Shown here piece after piece: positions 45,329 to 53,339 of a DNA stretch of 64,000 bases. Both the position numbers and the translations under genes were made by a program. The notes under the pieces are model-generated. The model searched no databases and was not told the DNA's origin. It was given only the letters and a program-made list of their open reading frames with translations. The DNA is taken from positions 3,968,001 through 4,032,000 of the forward strand of contig NC_009092.1 in assembly GCF_000016065.1 (NCBI RefSeq). Reading direction: 5' to 3'. Position 1 is the stretch's first letter, and every line of letters starts with the position of its first letter. This stretch comes from Shewanella loihica PV-4 (GTDB taxonomy: Bacteria; Pseudomonadota; Gammaproteobacteria; Enterobacterales; Shewanellaceae).

Positions 45329-48300
45329 CTAAGCTACCAAGTACTTGTCGATATCCACCTCGTCTATCTGCTCCGGCGCCAGATAACGCTCGGCGTACTC
45401 AAGATAGATGCCGCTAGAGAGGAACAGCTTAAACACCTCGCCATCCACATGCTGGTCCAGCACCATCTTATGCAGGATATCGATGGCGACGCTCAGTGGC
45501 TTGGCCTTCTTGTAGGGCCTGTCGGCGGCGGTGAGTGCCTCGAAGATATCCGCCAGCACCAGGATGCGCTCGGGGATCGACAGCTCATCGCCTGTAAGCT
45601 TTCTCGGGTAGCCAGTTCCCTTCAGCGTCTCATGATGGGTGGAGGCATAACGGGGCACACGGGCCAGCTCTGGCGGGAAGGGCAGGTTCTCCAGCATCTT
45701 GATGGTGCTGGTAATGTGCTGATTGATCTTGAATCTGTCTTCGTCGGTCAGGGTGCCGCGAGAGATGCTGAGGTTATAGATCTCGCCCTGATTGTAGAGC
45801 GCCTCGGGCACCGTCATCTTGATGCCAAACTTAGGATCGAACAGCTCGGGGCGGTGACGGGCGATCACATGCTGGGGCTTATCGGCCAGCAGCTGCTCGG
45901 TCACCGGCAGACTGACCTCGGCGGAAAATTCAGGGTAATTCAGCTCCTCCACCGGCGACAGCCCGAGACGATCGTCGAAGTGACGCTGCCAGGTGATTTT
46001 AGCCAGGGCCTTCAACCTGTCGATATCGGCCTGCTCCATAAACTCGCCGCCCACGTTGGCCCCGGCGATGAAGGCGAAATCCTCCGTTAGCTGCTCGCGG
46101 CGCCGATTCAGCTCAGCTCTATGCTCTGACTCATGTTCTGGATCTGCCCGGCACTGCTCGAGACAGTGGATCTCGGCGTCGCGCCACAGCACCTCGAAGC
46201 GCATGCGCACCTCGTGGATGCGGTTGTAGATCAGCTCCAGCTTGCTGCCCTTATCGACGATATGCTCAGGCGTGGTGATCTTGCCGCAGTCGTGGAGCCA
46301 AGCGGCGATGCGAAACTCCCTGTGCTCATCGGCGTTCTTGAAGCGAAATTCCTTGAAGGCGGGCAGATCCGACTTGGCCGCATACTCAGCCAGCATGAGC
46401 CCCAGCTCGGGCACCCGGTTACAGTGACCTGCGGTGTAGGGCGATTTGTCATCGATCGCCTGAACGATCAACTTGATGAAGGCGTCCATCAGTGCCTTGT
46501 GGTCCTGCTCGTGCTGGCGAATCGACTCTGACATATCCACCAAGGAGATCGCCAGCTCATCGATCTCCTTGATATAGGAATCCACCTTGGTCACCTCATC
46601 ATAGCGGCGAAACTTCACCTTGAGGTTTTCCAGCGCTAGCAGTTTTATCGGCGAGATGATGGGGGAGGCAAACACCCAGGAAAATGGCAGCGCCAACAGC
46701 AGACAGAGGCCTGTGATGGCAATTGACTTCTTCACCTTATCCAGGCTGGACGCCAGCAGCATCTCCTGGGGCACCAGAATGGCAAAAAACTCCTGCTCGG
46801 CGGCGTGACTGCCGAGCGGCGAGACATAGACAAAACTGGGCTCGCCATTGAGCGAGATGGCGATAAGCTGCTTCTGCCGCCCGGGGTCTGCAGCGATATC
46901 GATCAGCGCCTTGTAGGGCACAGTGCCCTGCACATTAGCCGGGGCCACCTGCTGCCCCTCGGCAAACCATTTGCTCCGTAGCGCCCGCACCTGCTCTGGA
47001 CTGATCTGGGCGATCGCCCTGTCGATCAGTGCGATGACGCCGGCGTTTTCCGGATGCATCACTATGCTCAGCCCGGCGTGAATGTCGATGGGGGCATAAT
47101 CCAGATCCTCGTGAAACTGTAGATCGTCGATAAAGTACTGCTGCGCCGTGTAGTGCAGCACTATGCTGTTATCTATGGCCGCAAACACCCGCCCCTCTTT
47201 CACCGCCTGCAGTATGCCTCGGGTCGATGACACCTCGACCACCTCGATCTCGGGAAAATACTGTCTGATGATGGGGATGATCGACCAGCCTTTGGGGATG
47301 GCCACCCGCCTGCCCGCCAGCTCGGCCACATGCTTTATCGGCGCCTGGCCCGGCCCTGTCACGGCGGCAAAGGGCATGCTCAGAAAGGGCTGACTAAATA
47401 CCCCAAGCGATTGATTGGCCTCGCTATTGAGCACTGAGTGCAGCAGGTTGATCTCCCGCGCCTTGAACTTGTCGACAAATTCCGGCCAGGTGAAGCCATT
47501 GTTGTAGTTGATGGTCAGCCCTGTCATCTCGGCCACCAGATTAAGCACGTCTACGCTGTAGCCCATGGGGCGACCGGCCACGGCAAAGTCGATCGGCGGC
47601 CAGTCGGTCTCGTTAGAGGCGATAAGCGCCGGGGTATTGGCCACCAGCGCCTGCTCCTCTGGGGTCAGGGCCAGCGGCTTAGCCATGGGAATATCCCCCT
47701 GAGTCGCCTGCAGACGATTGGAGGCTACCAGGGCGCCGCTGGCGCGGTAGACATAGACCTCGCGCCCATCTTGAGCATCTCCCCTACCTAGCTGCGCCAG
47801 ATAGTCATCCAGGCTCGACAGGGCCACATCCACCGCCAGCACGGCGTCGCTACCCGGCAGGCGAATCGAATAGGTGATCCCCGGCGCCTGCAGGTTCTGA
47901 AACAAGTAGGGCTCTGTCTTAAACACCTTGTCCGGGCGGGCGTCGATAAACCAGGGGCGGATGCTAGCGTCGTAATCCGTGGGCTCCATTCGGCTGGCAC
48001 GCTGATTAAAGTCGGCGTCTAAGTAATGAAAGGCGCGGATACGCCCCTGCCCCTTGCCCTGAATGCTGATGATCACCCAGCGATCTTCCAGGGAGGCCTT
48101 GAGCTGCCGCCGCACTATGGGATGGGCGTCGAGATTCACCAGCTCGAACAGATCCCCATCAGGGCTGCCGAGATAGATGGCGTAGATAAACCTAGCCGAG
48201 CGCATCGCCTGGCTAAACACCCGCTTGGCCTCCTTGCTCAGCCCCATGGGGGTGTAAAGGCCCTCGAAGTTTGCCACCAGCTTAGTGGTATTGATCGCCT

Positions 48301-48508
48301 GACTGTCGAGCTGATTCAGGTAACTGCCTGTGCTGTCGGCGCTCTGATTGTAGAGCTTGAGGCTGGCCTCGGTAGCCAGACGCTGGCTGAAATAATACTG
48401 CAGGCCGATGGCTACCACGGCGGTGAACAGGGTGGCGATGATAAAGGTGCCCACCACGGTAACGCGTATGGTAAGCCGCTTGGGTTTGGCTAAGGTGAGG
48501 CCCAGCAT
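45329..48508 (-). CDS. Cache/SBP_bac_3 sensor with HD-GYP phosphodiesterase domain
   Basis: About 1059 residues from ATG 48508, chosen for SD AAAAGGAC six nt upstream. TM1 (about 15-38), a periplasmic Cache-like region, then an extracellular solute-binding-protein-3-like module (about 285-520; FDFAVAGRPMGYSVDVLN-type start), then a strand segment (SLNGEPSFVYVSPLG...FFAILVPQEML) that looks like the rest of the Cache fold, and TM2 (ITGLCLLLALPFSWVF). The HD-GYP domain follows: HCNRVPELG, LHDCGK, THHETLKGTGYPRK. About 130 extra residues lie between HIVDKG and the GTLTDEDRF block. Predicted c-di-GMP hydrolase controlled by a periplasmic ligand. Confidence 0.9.
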   Translation of the reverse strand: MLGLTLAKPKRLTIRVTVVGTFIIATLFTAVVAIGLQYYFSQRLATEASLKLYNQSADSTGSYLNQLDSQAINTTKLVANFEGLYTPMGLSKEAKRVFSQAMRSARFIYAIYLGSPDGDLFELVNLDAHPIVRRQLKASLEDRWVIISIQGKGQGRIRAFHYLDADFNQRASRMEPTDYDASIRPWFIDARPDKVFKTEPYLFQNLQAPGITYSIRLPGSDAVLAVDVALSSLDDYLAQLGRGDAQDGREVYVYRASGALVASNRLQATQGDIPMAKPLALTPEEQALVANTPALIASNETDWPPIDFAVAGRPMGYSVDVLNLVAEMTGLTINYNNGFTWPEFVDKFKAREINLLHSVLNSEANQSLGVFSQPFLSMPFAAVTGPGQAPIKHVAELAGRRVAIPKGWSIIPIIRQYFPEIEVVEVSSTRGILQAVKEGRVFAAIDNSIVLHYTAQQYFIDDLQFHEDLDYAPIDIHAGLSIVMHPENAGVIALIDRAIAQISPEQVRALRSKWFAEGQQVAPANVQGTVPYKALIDIAADPGRQKQLIAISLNGEPSFVYVSPLGSHAAEQEFFAILVPQEMLLASSLDKVKKSIAITGLCLLLALPFSWVFASPIISPIKLLALENLKVKFRRYDEVTKVDSYIKEIDELAISLVDMSESIRQHEQDHKALMDAFIKLIVQAIDDKSPYTAGHCNRVPELGLMLAEYAAKSDLPAFKEFRFKNADEHREFRIAAWLHDCGKITTPEHIVDKGSKLELIYNRIHEVRMRFEVLWRDAEIHCLEQCRADPEHESEHRAELNRRREQLTEDFAFIAGANVGGEFMEQADIDRLKALAKITWQRHFDDRLGLSPVEELNYPEFSAEVSLPVTEQLLADKPQHVIARHRPELFDPKFGIKMTVPEALYNQGEIYNLSISRGTLTDEDRFKINQHITSTIKMLENLPFPPELARVPRYASTHHETLKGTGYPRKLTGDELSIPERILVLADIFEALTAADRPYKKAKPLSVAIDILHKMVLDQHVDGEVFKLFLSSGIYLEYAERYLAPEQIDEVDIDKYLVA

Positions 48509-48606
48509 GCGGTGTCCTTTTCCCATGAGTATCCGACCCAATGAGTATAGTCAGAGATCCGCATGCCCCACGTTTAAAGTGAATTAACTCCCTAAAAAAT
48601 CACACA

Positions 48607-49659
48607 TTAGGGGCTTTTCTTGCGCCAGGACTCGGGCAACTCCACCTGCTGCCACAGCTCCTGACACAGCTGTTCGCCCTGATGCCAGTTGCCCTGTTTG
48701 ATCCAGGTCACCAGGGCGTCGCCCACCTGAGGATAGTCGATAGGCTCGGGCTTGGAGGCCCGCAGCCAGCGTTTAACCGCCGCGGGGTCGAGCCACTTCA
48801 TGCTCTCGGCAGCCCCCAGCAGCTCAAGCGCCGCCACATTTGAGAGCTGCTCGAACTGGCCATGCAGCGGCTTCACCAGCAGCTTCTTGCCCAGGGTCAG
48901 CGCCTCACTCGCCAGCTCGAAACCGGCACTGGCGATCACCCCGCCGCACTGGGCCAACCTGGCCTTGAAGCCCTCACGGTTAAAGCCGGACCAGATCACA
49001 TTGTCGGCGCACGCCGCAGGCGCGCCGGAGCCGTGAAAGACATAGAAGCGATACTCGCTAAAGTCTTTGAGTAGCTGATGGATATCCTCGGGCGACTCGA
49101 ACGGCAGATAGACCAGAATATCGTGGGAGTTATAGGCCACCGCCTCGCTCACCTCCACGAAGGGTGGCAGCAGAGGGAAGCCGAAATGGTGCCAGTGGCA
49201 GCCCAGCGCCCTATCGACCGGGGCAAAGTAATTGAGCAACATCTGATTAAACCAACCGTTGCCCACCTTAGGCACATCATATTGCAGCGCCGCCTGATGA
49301 CTCACGCCGATAGAGGGCACCCCCTGAAGCCGCGCCGCCCAGGCAGAGACAGGTTCGAAGTCGTTAAGCACCAGATCGTAACCGCTGAGATCCAGGCCGC
49401 GCACGTCCCTCACCAGGGCGCTCACCGAGTTCTGCAGCGCCGTCTTGGCGATGCTGACGCAGCCATTTTGGGTCGCGAAGGTTAATCCGGCCTGGGTGCG
49501 GTACTCGCCGAAACACTGCATGTCGAAGTAGCGCTGACTGTCACGTCCCGAGAAGAAGAAATCGACATCGACTTGCTGATTTTTAAAGGCTTTTGCCATG
49601 ACTCTGGCACGACTGAGATGGCCATTCCCTGTGCCTTGCACGCCGTAAAGAATACGCAT
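48607..49659 (-). CDS. glycosyltransferase-like protein (MJ1255/VC2487 family)
   Basis: 350 residues with a GT-B-like layout: MRILYGVQGTGNGHLSRA at the N-terminus, GYDLVLNDFEPVSAWAA, and a C-terminal GGVIASAGFELASEALTLGKKLLVKPLHGQFEQ that resembles the donor-binding region of MurG-like enzymes. Substrate unknown. The PAP2 gene starts a divergent stretch only 25 bp away on the same strand, so co-transcription is possible. Confidence 0.82.
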   Translation of the reverse strand: MRILYGVQGTGNGHLSRARVMAKAFKNQQVDVDFFFSGRDSQRYFDMQCFGEYRTQAGLTFATQNGCVSIAKTALQNSVSALVRDVRGLDLSGYDLVLNDFEPVSAWAARLQGVPSIGVSHQAALQYDVPKVGNGWFNQMLLNYFAPVDRALGCHWHHFGFPLLPPFVEVSEAVAYNSHDILVYLPFESPEDIHQLLKDFSEYRFYVFHGSGAPAACADNVIWSGFNREGFKARLAQCGGVIASAGFELASEALTLGKKLLVKPLHGQFEQLSNVAALELLGAAESMKWLDPAAVKRWLRASKPEPIDYPQVGDALVTWIKQGNWHQGEQLCQELWQQVELPESWRKKSP

Positions 49660-49684
49660 GTTTGTGCTGACTCCTGCTAGTGAT

Positions 49685-50215
49685 TTATTGACCGACGAGA
49701 GGTAATGCCAGGTAGCAACTCGTCACGCCCAGAAGGGCACCAGCCAGAATATCCAGCGGGTAATGCACGCCCAAGATGATACGCGAAACACCGATAGCCG
49801 TGGCCCAAGCAAAGGCGAGCCAGGCGAAAGTGGGATAACACCAGGCGATGGCACTAGCCATCACGAATGCCGCGGCCGTGTGGCCCGATGGCAGGCTGAA
49901 CTTGTCTGACGGCTCGAAGGTCAGCATCAGGCTATCGCCGCCGGGCAGCGACTGGTGACAGGGGCGCGTACGCCGAATGCTGTTTTTCAGCACCAGATAG
50001 AGGGGCAACTCTATGATGAAGGCGGTGAGCGCCGCGTTGAACAGTGTCTCACCGCGCTCATCGAGCAGCAGCAAGAGTACACACAGATAGAGATAATATG
50101 GCCCGTCGCCCGTGGCAGAGATGACTCTGGCCTTAGGGTTTAGACGGTAAGCCACGCCATAGGCGTTGATCGCGGCAAAGGCCTGACGATCGAACTTAGC
50201 TAAGGTCTGAAACAT
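49685..50215 (-). CDS. PAP2-family membrane phosphatase
   Basis: 176 residues with several membrane helices and the three phosphatase motifs KNSIRRTRP, LPSGHTAAA and SRIILGVHYPLDILAG. These enzymes dephosphorylate lipid phosphates such as undecaprenyl pyrophosphate. Located just upstream of a glycosyltransferase-like gene, which could suggest a shared lipid-carrier role. Confidence 0.92.
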   Translation of the reverse strand: MFQTLAKFDRQAFAAINAYGVAYRLNPKARVISATGDGPYYLYLCVLLLLLDERGETLFNAALTAFIIELPLYLVLKNSIRRTRPCHQSLPGGDSLMLTFEPSDKFSLPSGHTAAAFVMASAIAWCYPTFAWLAFAWATAIGVSRIILGVHYPLDILAGALLGVTSCYLALPLVGQ

Positions 50216-50319
50216 AAAAGGCTCCGGATCATGATGATATGATCAGGAGCCTAAAAACTCGCTATGACGCCTAGGTGACATCTAGCCTAAATATTTATGA
50301 CAGCAAAGCTCGGCAGACA

Positions 50320-50574
50320 CTAGGCCTCGGCGGTTTTACCCACCTGAGTCTTGGCACGGAACAGCTTCACTAGGTGATAGACGTTGATACAGGCAACAAA
50401 GGCATTCATGCCGGCAACCGGCCAGGCCGAGATGTAGATCCCGTAGATCACAAACAGTGCACAACCGGTAAAGTTAAGACATCTTAGCCAAACTATATCT
50501 TTCATCATCAAAGAGATAGCCACCATTACTGAGGCGGAATAGCCAATTAGTTCAATTGTGTTTGAAGCTTCCAT
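50320..50574 (-). CDS. small multipass membrane protein (YgjV-like)
   Basis: 84 residues with three hydrophobic helices (about 8-25, 30-48, 53-70) and the pattern IGYSASVMVAISLMMKDIVWLRCLNFTG seen in YgjV/SemiSWEET-like proteins. Possible transport role; unproven. The upstream gap to rraA (50575-50910) is AT-rich. Confidence 0.7.
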   Translation of the reverse strand: MEASNTIELIGYSASVMVAISLMMKDIVWLRCLNFTGCALFVIYGIYISAWPVAGMNAFVACINVYHLVKLFRAKTQVGKTAEA

Positions 50575-50716
50575 AAGGCACCTTCTTAAGGCCCTCTGCC
50601 ATCCATAAGCGAACTGGGGGATCCGTGCCCCTAAAGCAAGTTAAAGTTAAGTTAATCGTTGACTGCCTACATGCTAACAAATTTAGCCCCAACTTGTAAT
50701 TAAAATACGTTATTTA

Positions 50717-50730
50717 ATGACCTCGGTCAT
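50717..50730. promoter_or_regulatory. palindrome in the YgjV-like/rraA divergent gap
   Basis: ATGACCTCGGTCAT has 6-bp arms and a 2-bp centre. It is close to the TTGACCTCAGGTCAA site at 18773-18787 (TGACCTC-GGTCA core with one base fewer). Confidence 0.35.
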
Positions 50731-50910
50731 GTTTTTTGCACAATAAGAAAGCAATGTAAGAAAGATTACAACAAGTTAGCCAAACGCCGCTATTATCGCC
50801 AATAGCGTGAGTTATAACGCTTTTCTTTTTAAGAATCCCTTATATACTGGCTGGTAACAATATATTGCTGATTTATCCCAGTAAAATGCCTCTCTACAGG
50901 AGTATGACTT

Positions 50911-51396
50911 ATGGAATACAACACCTCAGAACTTTGTGACACTTACATTGATGTGGTCGATGTTGTTGAACCCATGTTCAGTAATTACGGTGGTTGTAGC
51001 TCTTTCGGCGGTTCAATTAGCACCATTAAATGCTTCGAAGACAATGGATTAATCGCTGAGGTTCTGCAACAGGATGGCGAAGGCAAAGTACTGCTGGTCG
51101 ACGGTGGCGGATCTCTGCGCCGCGCTCTGGTCGACGCCAACATCGCCGAGATCGCCGTGGCAAACAACTGGGAAGGCATTATCGTTTATGGTTCGGTGCG
51201 CGATGTCGACGCACTGGAAGATCTGGACATTGGCATCCAGGCCCTGGCCTCTATCCCTGTGGGCGCAGACGGCCACGGCGTGGGCGAACTGGAGATCCCG
51301 GTTAACTTCGGCGGCGTCACCTTCCTGCCAGCCGACCATATCTACGCCGACAACACAGGCATCATCCTGTCACCCGAGCCTCTAGATATCGATTAA
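50911..51396 (+). CDS. rraA: RraA, regulator of ribonuclease E
   Basis: 161 residues: [54 protein letters not shown] and [13 protein letters not shown] are RraA signatures. It binds RNase E and lowers its activity. SD AGGAG upstream and a strong terminator downstream. Confidence 0.95.
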   Translation: MEYNTSELCDTYIDVVDVVEPMFSNYGGCSSFGGSISTIKCFEDNGLIAEVLQQDGEGKVLLVDGGGSLRRALVDANIAEIAVANNWEGIIVYGSVRDVDALEDLDIGIQALASIPVGADGHGVGELEIPVNFGGVTFLPADHIYADNTGIILSPEPLDID

Positions 51397-51446
51397 GCTG
51401 ATGCCCGAAATGGCATGATGATTTTGGCTTAGCCATTTAATCGTAA

Positions 51447-51473
51447 AAGGACGACCACAGGTCGTCCTTTTTT
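51447..51473 (+). terminator. rho-independent terminator
   Basis: AAGGACGAC (51447-51455), loop CACAG, GTCGTCCTT (51461-51469) and T-tract. Ends rraA. Confidence 0.92.
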
Positions 51474-51635
51474 GTGGCCTGTCGATAGCCACCCATCTCT
51501 CACTGTAATCAATAGTTATGTCGAAAGACCTTCGGCCAGTAAAGAACAGCGTTATCTTTTTTGCCTCAAACTAGCTTAATGTTTAAGTGAGAGCATTAAA
51601 CCATAGCTTTATGGTGTATCAATTGCCTGCGGCAG

Positions 51636-51760
51636 GCTTATGTGCAGGTACTGCTGAGGCACGCTGTAGACCCTTCCCTGGGCGCTCTACGATTTCATCC
51701 CTGAAATCGAAGGCCTCAGCCGCACCTACACCCGAGTTATCCGTCTCTTAGATTTGACCT
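51636..51760 (-). repeat. covarying hairpin repeat, copy 1 (inverted)
   Basis: On the minus strand: a 5' box like AAATCTAAGAGACG, then the outer arm GTGTAGGTGCGGCTGAGGC (51731-51713), the inner hairpin CGATTT-CAGGGATG-AAATCG (51709-51690), an AGAGC...CAGGGA block, and the outer arm GCCTCAGCAGTACCTGCAC (51660-51642). The outer stem pairs 16 of 19 positions plus one T-G wobble. The 3' GAAGGT hairpin of the other copies is not seen; a GCCTGC/GCAGGC hairpin lies there instead. Confidence 0.75.
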
Positions 51761-51857
51761 TAATGGATATCCAAAAACCTTAAAAACTATTTTGTTTTTG
51801 GACATTTCCGAGTTAAGGCCTTAACGCTAACTTGTCAGTTTCGGATAAAAATTTCTA

Positions 51858-51950
51858 TGGGCTAACGCTTTGCTAAGGGGCTGGCGCCACATGCCAGTCC
51901 CACGGAGCCAGCCGAAGCTGGCGTAGTAAAATTGAGCAACTGGTTATGAA
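51858..51950 (-). other. attC-like integron recombination site
   Basis: Read on the minus strand, the left end ATAACCAGTTGCTCAA and the reverse complement of the right end, CTAACGCTTTGCTAA, pair as TAAC plus TTGCT(C)AA. The extra C matches the extrahelical base of attC L''. The centre GGGACTGGCATGTGGCGCC resembles the Vibrio VCR core. The R' side ends GCGTTAGCC. The R'' TAAC overlaps the stop codon of the upstream gene, as in many cassettes. About 90 bp, within the attC size range. Confidence 0.55.
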
Positions 51951-52386
51951 GCCAACCTCGGAACCCAGTACATTACTTTGGTTACACCATCATTTTCAAT
52001 TACTTGAGGATGTGCCGAAAAAGTCATTATTCTCGATTTAACTGCATCGACCCCAAACGTTCTTACGCATGGTGCGATAAACCATTTATTAAAACTCGGA
52101 TCATTCTCAATTAGTGATGCAAAAACCAAATCATCAAACAGTGCTTTAGGTACGGGATTTACCTTTTCAAGTAGCTTTGCGACAAACCATTTTTTACTGT
52201 CATGAGTTAAAGCCATTGTAAACCACGCTAAAGCCTCAGGATTATCCTTCGGAAAATTACAAGCAACCTTACCTATCACTTTTTGAATTGCCTGATGACC
52301 GACACTTTTTTCTTTCACCGATTTTGCTTGGACATATTCTTCGTAAAGAGACTCTAGGTTCATCAGATACCTTTGGCTTCATAACA
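51943..52386. repeat. 11-bp inverted repeat bracketing the orphan gene
   Basis: GTTATGAAGCC at 51943-51953 and its exact reverse complement GGCTTCATAAC at 52376-52386. In the cassette reading these are the R'-type start and the R''-type end of one inserted unit. Confidence 0.6.
51944..52363 (-). CDS. orphan hypothetical protein, probable integron-type cassette gene
   Basis: 139 residues, mostly helical and charged: MNLESLYEEYVQAKSVKEKS, then repeats of a W/F-x-x-x-L-type helix (EALAWFTMALTHDSKKWFVAKL, NDPSFNKWFIAPCVRTFG) suggesting tandem helical hairpins. No signal peptide or known domain. The coding sequence is clearly more AT-rich than the flanking core genes, a sign of transfer. An 11-bp inverted repeat (GTTATGAAGCC / GGCTTCATAAC) brackets the gene, and an attC-like site follows it. 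Confidence 0.75.
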   Translation of the reverse strand: MNLESLYEEYVQAKSVKEKSVGHQAIQKVIGKVACNFPKDNPEALAWFTMALTHDSKKWFVAKLLEKVNPVPKALFDDLVFASLIENDPSFNKWFIAPCVRTFGVDAVKSRIMTFSAHPQVIENDGVTKVMYWVPRLAS

Positions 52387-52399
52387 ACTTATTAGTGAG

Positions 52400-52430
52400 A
52401 CCTTGCAAGGTACGCTACCTTGTAAGGTAG
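52400..52430. repeat. pair of related palindromes
   Basis: ACCTTGCAAGGT (52400-52411, perfect) and CTACCTTGTAAGGTAG (52415-52430, near-perfect) are adjacent copies of one palindrome. They lie upstream of the orphan gene and could be what is left of another attC-like or hairpin element. Confidence 0.55.
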
Positions 52431-52671
52431 GAGACCAAGCACGTAAATAAATGGGGTCAGAGTATACTTTTGAGGGCGTTGGTTGGCGCATGGTGGTTGG
52501 CTTTTCCTTCCCTGAATAACGTAATCGATGTTTGATTCGAGTTTGCCTAGCTCTGTCCTTGATTGGTTACACATTAAGCTATTGATCAGGCAGCAATCAA
52601 CATGTTCAGTCACATTTCCGCGCGTTTTTTATTAAAAAGAATAGCTTGTCTCAATGTCATCTAAGTAAGGC

Positions 52672-52850
52672 GAAATCGAAGAGACGTTAGATACCAAGTG
52701 TAGATACACTGGTGAGCTTCCGTGACAGGGATGTCACGGCAGAGCCTACAGGGAACTTACTTGCGGCGTCTCACAAGGGTATCTGCACATCCCCCGCCGG
52801 GCAGGCGTTAAATAACAATGAAGGTGCAACCTTCAAACACCCTCCCAACA
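52672..52850 (+). repeat. covarying hairpin repeat, copy 2
   Basis: The 5' box AAATCGAAGAGACGTTAGAT is followed by the outer arm GTGTAGATACACTGGTGAG (52698-52716) and the inner hairpin CCGTGA-CAGGGATG-TCACGG (52720-52739). Then come AGAGCCTACAGGGAA and the outer arm CTCACAAGGGTATCTGCAC (52770-52788). The 3' hairpin is GAAGGT-GCA-ACCTTC (52820-52834), followed by CAAACACCCTCCCAAC. The outer stem has 16 Watson-Crick pairs and one wobble over 19 positions. Confidence 0.8.
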
Positions 52851-52911
52851 AACATTCAGCTAAACGCTACAGTTGGAAAAAACGAGAAAGCTAGCCAATC
52901 CAATTAAAGCC

Positions 52912-53212
52912 AAATCGAAGAGGCGTTAGATACCCAGTGTAAACACGATTTTGGCCTTCGAAATCAGGGATGATTTCGCAGAGCCCACATGGATGTGCTC
53001 GAACAACCTCCCTGTTTAAAGGCCAGTTCGGCATCCATGCCTCTCGTTCGTAAGCACGAAGCTACGCTTCACTCACCGTGCCAAAATAGTGTTTGCACAT
53101 AAGGTCGTTCTTTCACATCCATGTGATCACGACATTGGTATATCCTTATACTGCACCCACCGCAGGTGATAGGTTGCCATGAAGGTGCGACCTTCAAACA
53201 TTTCCCCAACAT
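52912..53212 (+). repeat. covarying hairpin repeat, copy 3 (longer)
   Basis: The 5' box AAATCGAAGAGGCGTTAGAT is followed by the outer arm GTGTAAACACGATTTTGGC (52937-52955) and the inner hairpin CGAAAT-CAGGGATG-ATTTCG (52959-52978). AGAGCCCACATGGATGTG follows, then about 80 nt of extra sequence, then the outer arm GCCAAAATAGTGTTTGCAC (53080-53098). The 3' hairpin is GAAGGT-GCG-ACCTTC (53181-53195). The outer stem has 17 Watson-Crick pairs and one wobble over 19 positions. No gene is seen in 52364-53339 apart from these elements. Confidence 0.8.
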
Positions 53213-53339
53213 CCATGCGGCTAGAGTCTACTCAGAAAAACCTGTATTTTTTGCAGACGACAAAAAAATCAAACTTTTCTAAATTTTATCCATTAAAATT
53301 ACCCCACCTTTGCATCAACAACAAAAAACAGAACCCATA

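Noticed and set aside
52392..52613. 73-codon minus-strand frame upstream of the orphan gene
   Set aside because: It spans the palindromes and the transposon-like remnant, has no SD and no domain; most likely non-coding.
52712..52894. 60-codon plus-strand frame inside hairpin repeat copy 2
   Set aside because: It translates the structured repeat itself, and the frame is not kept in copies 1 or 3.
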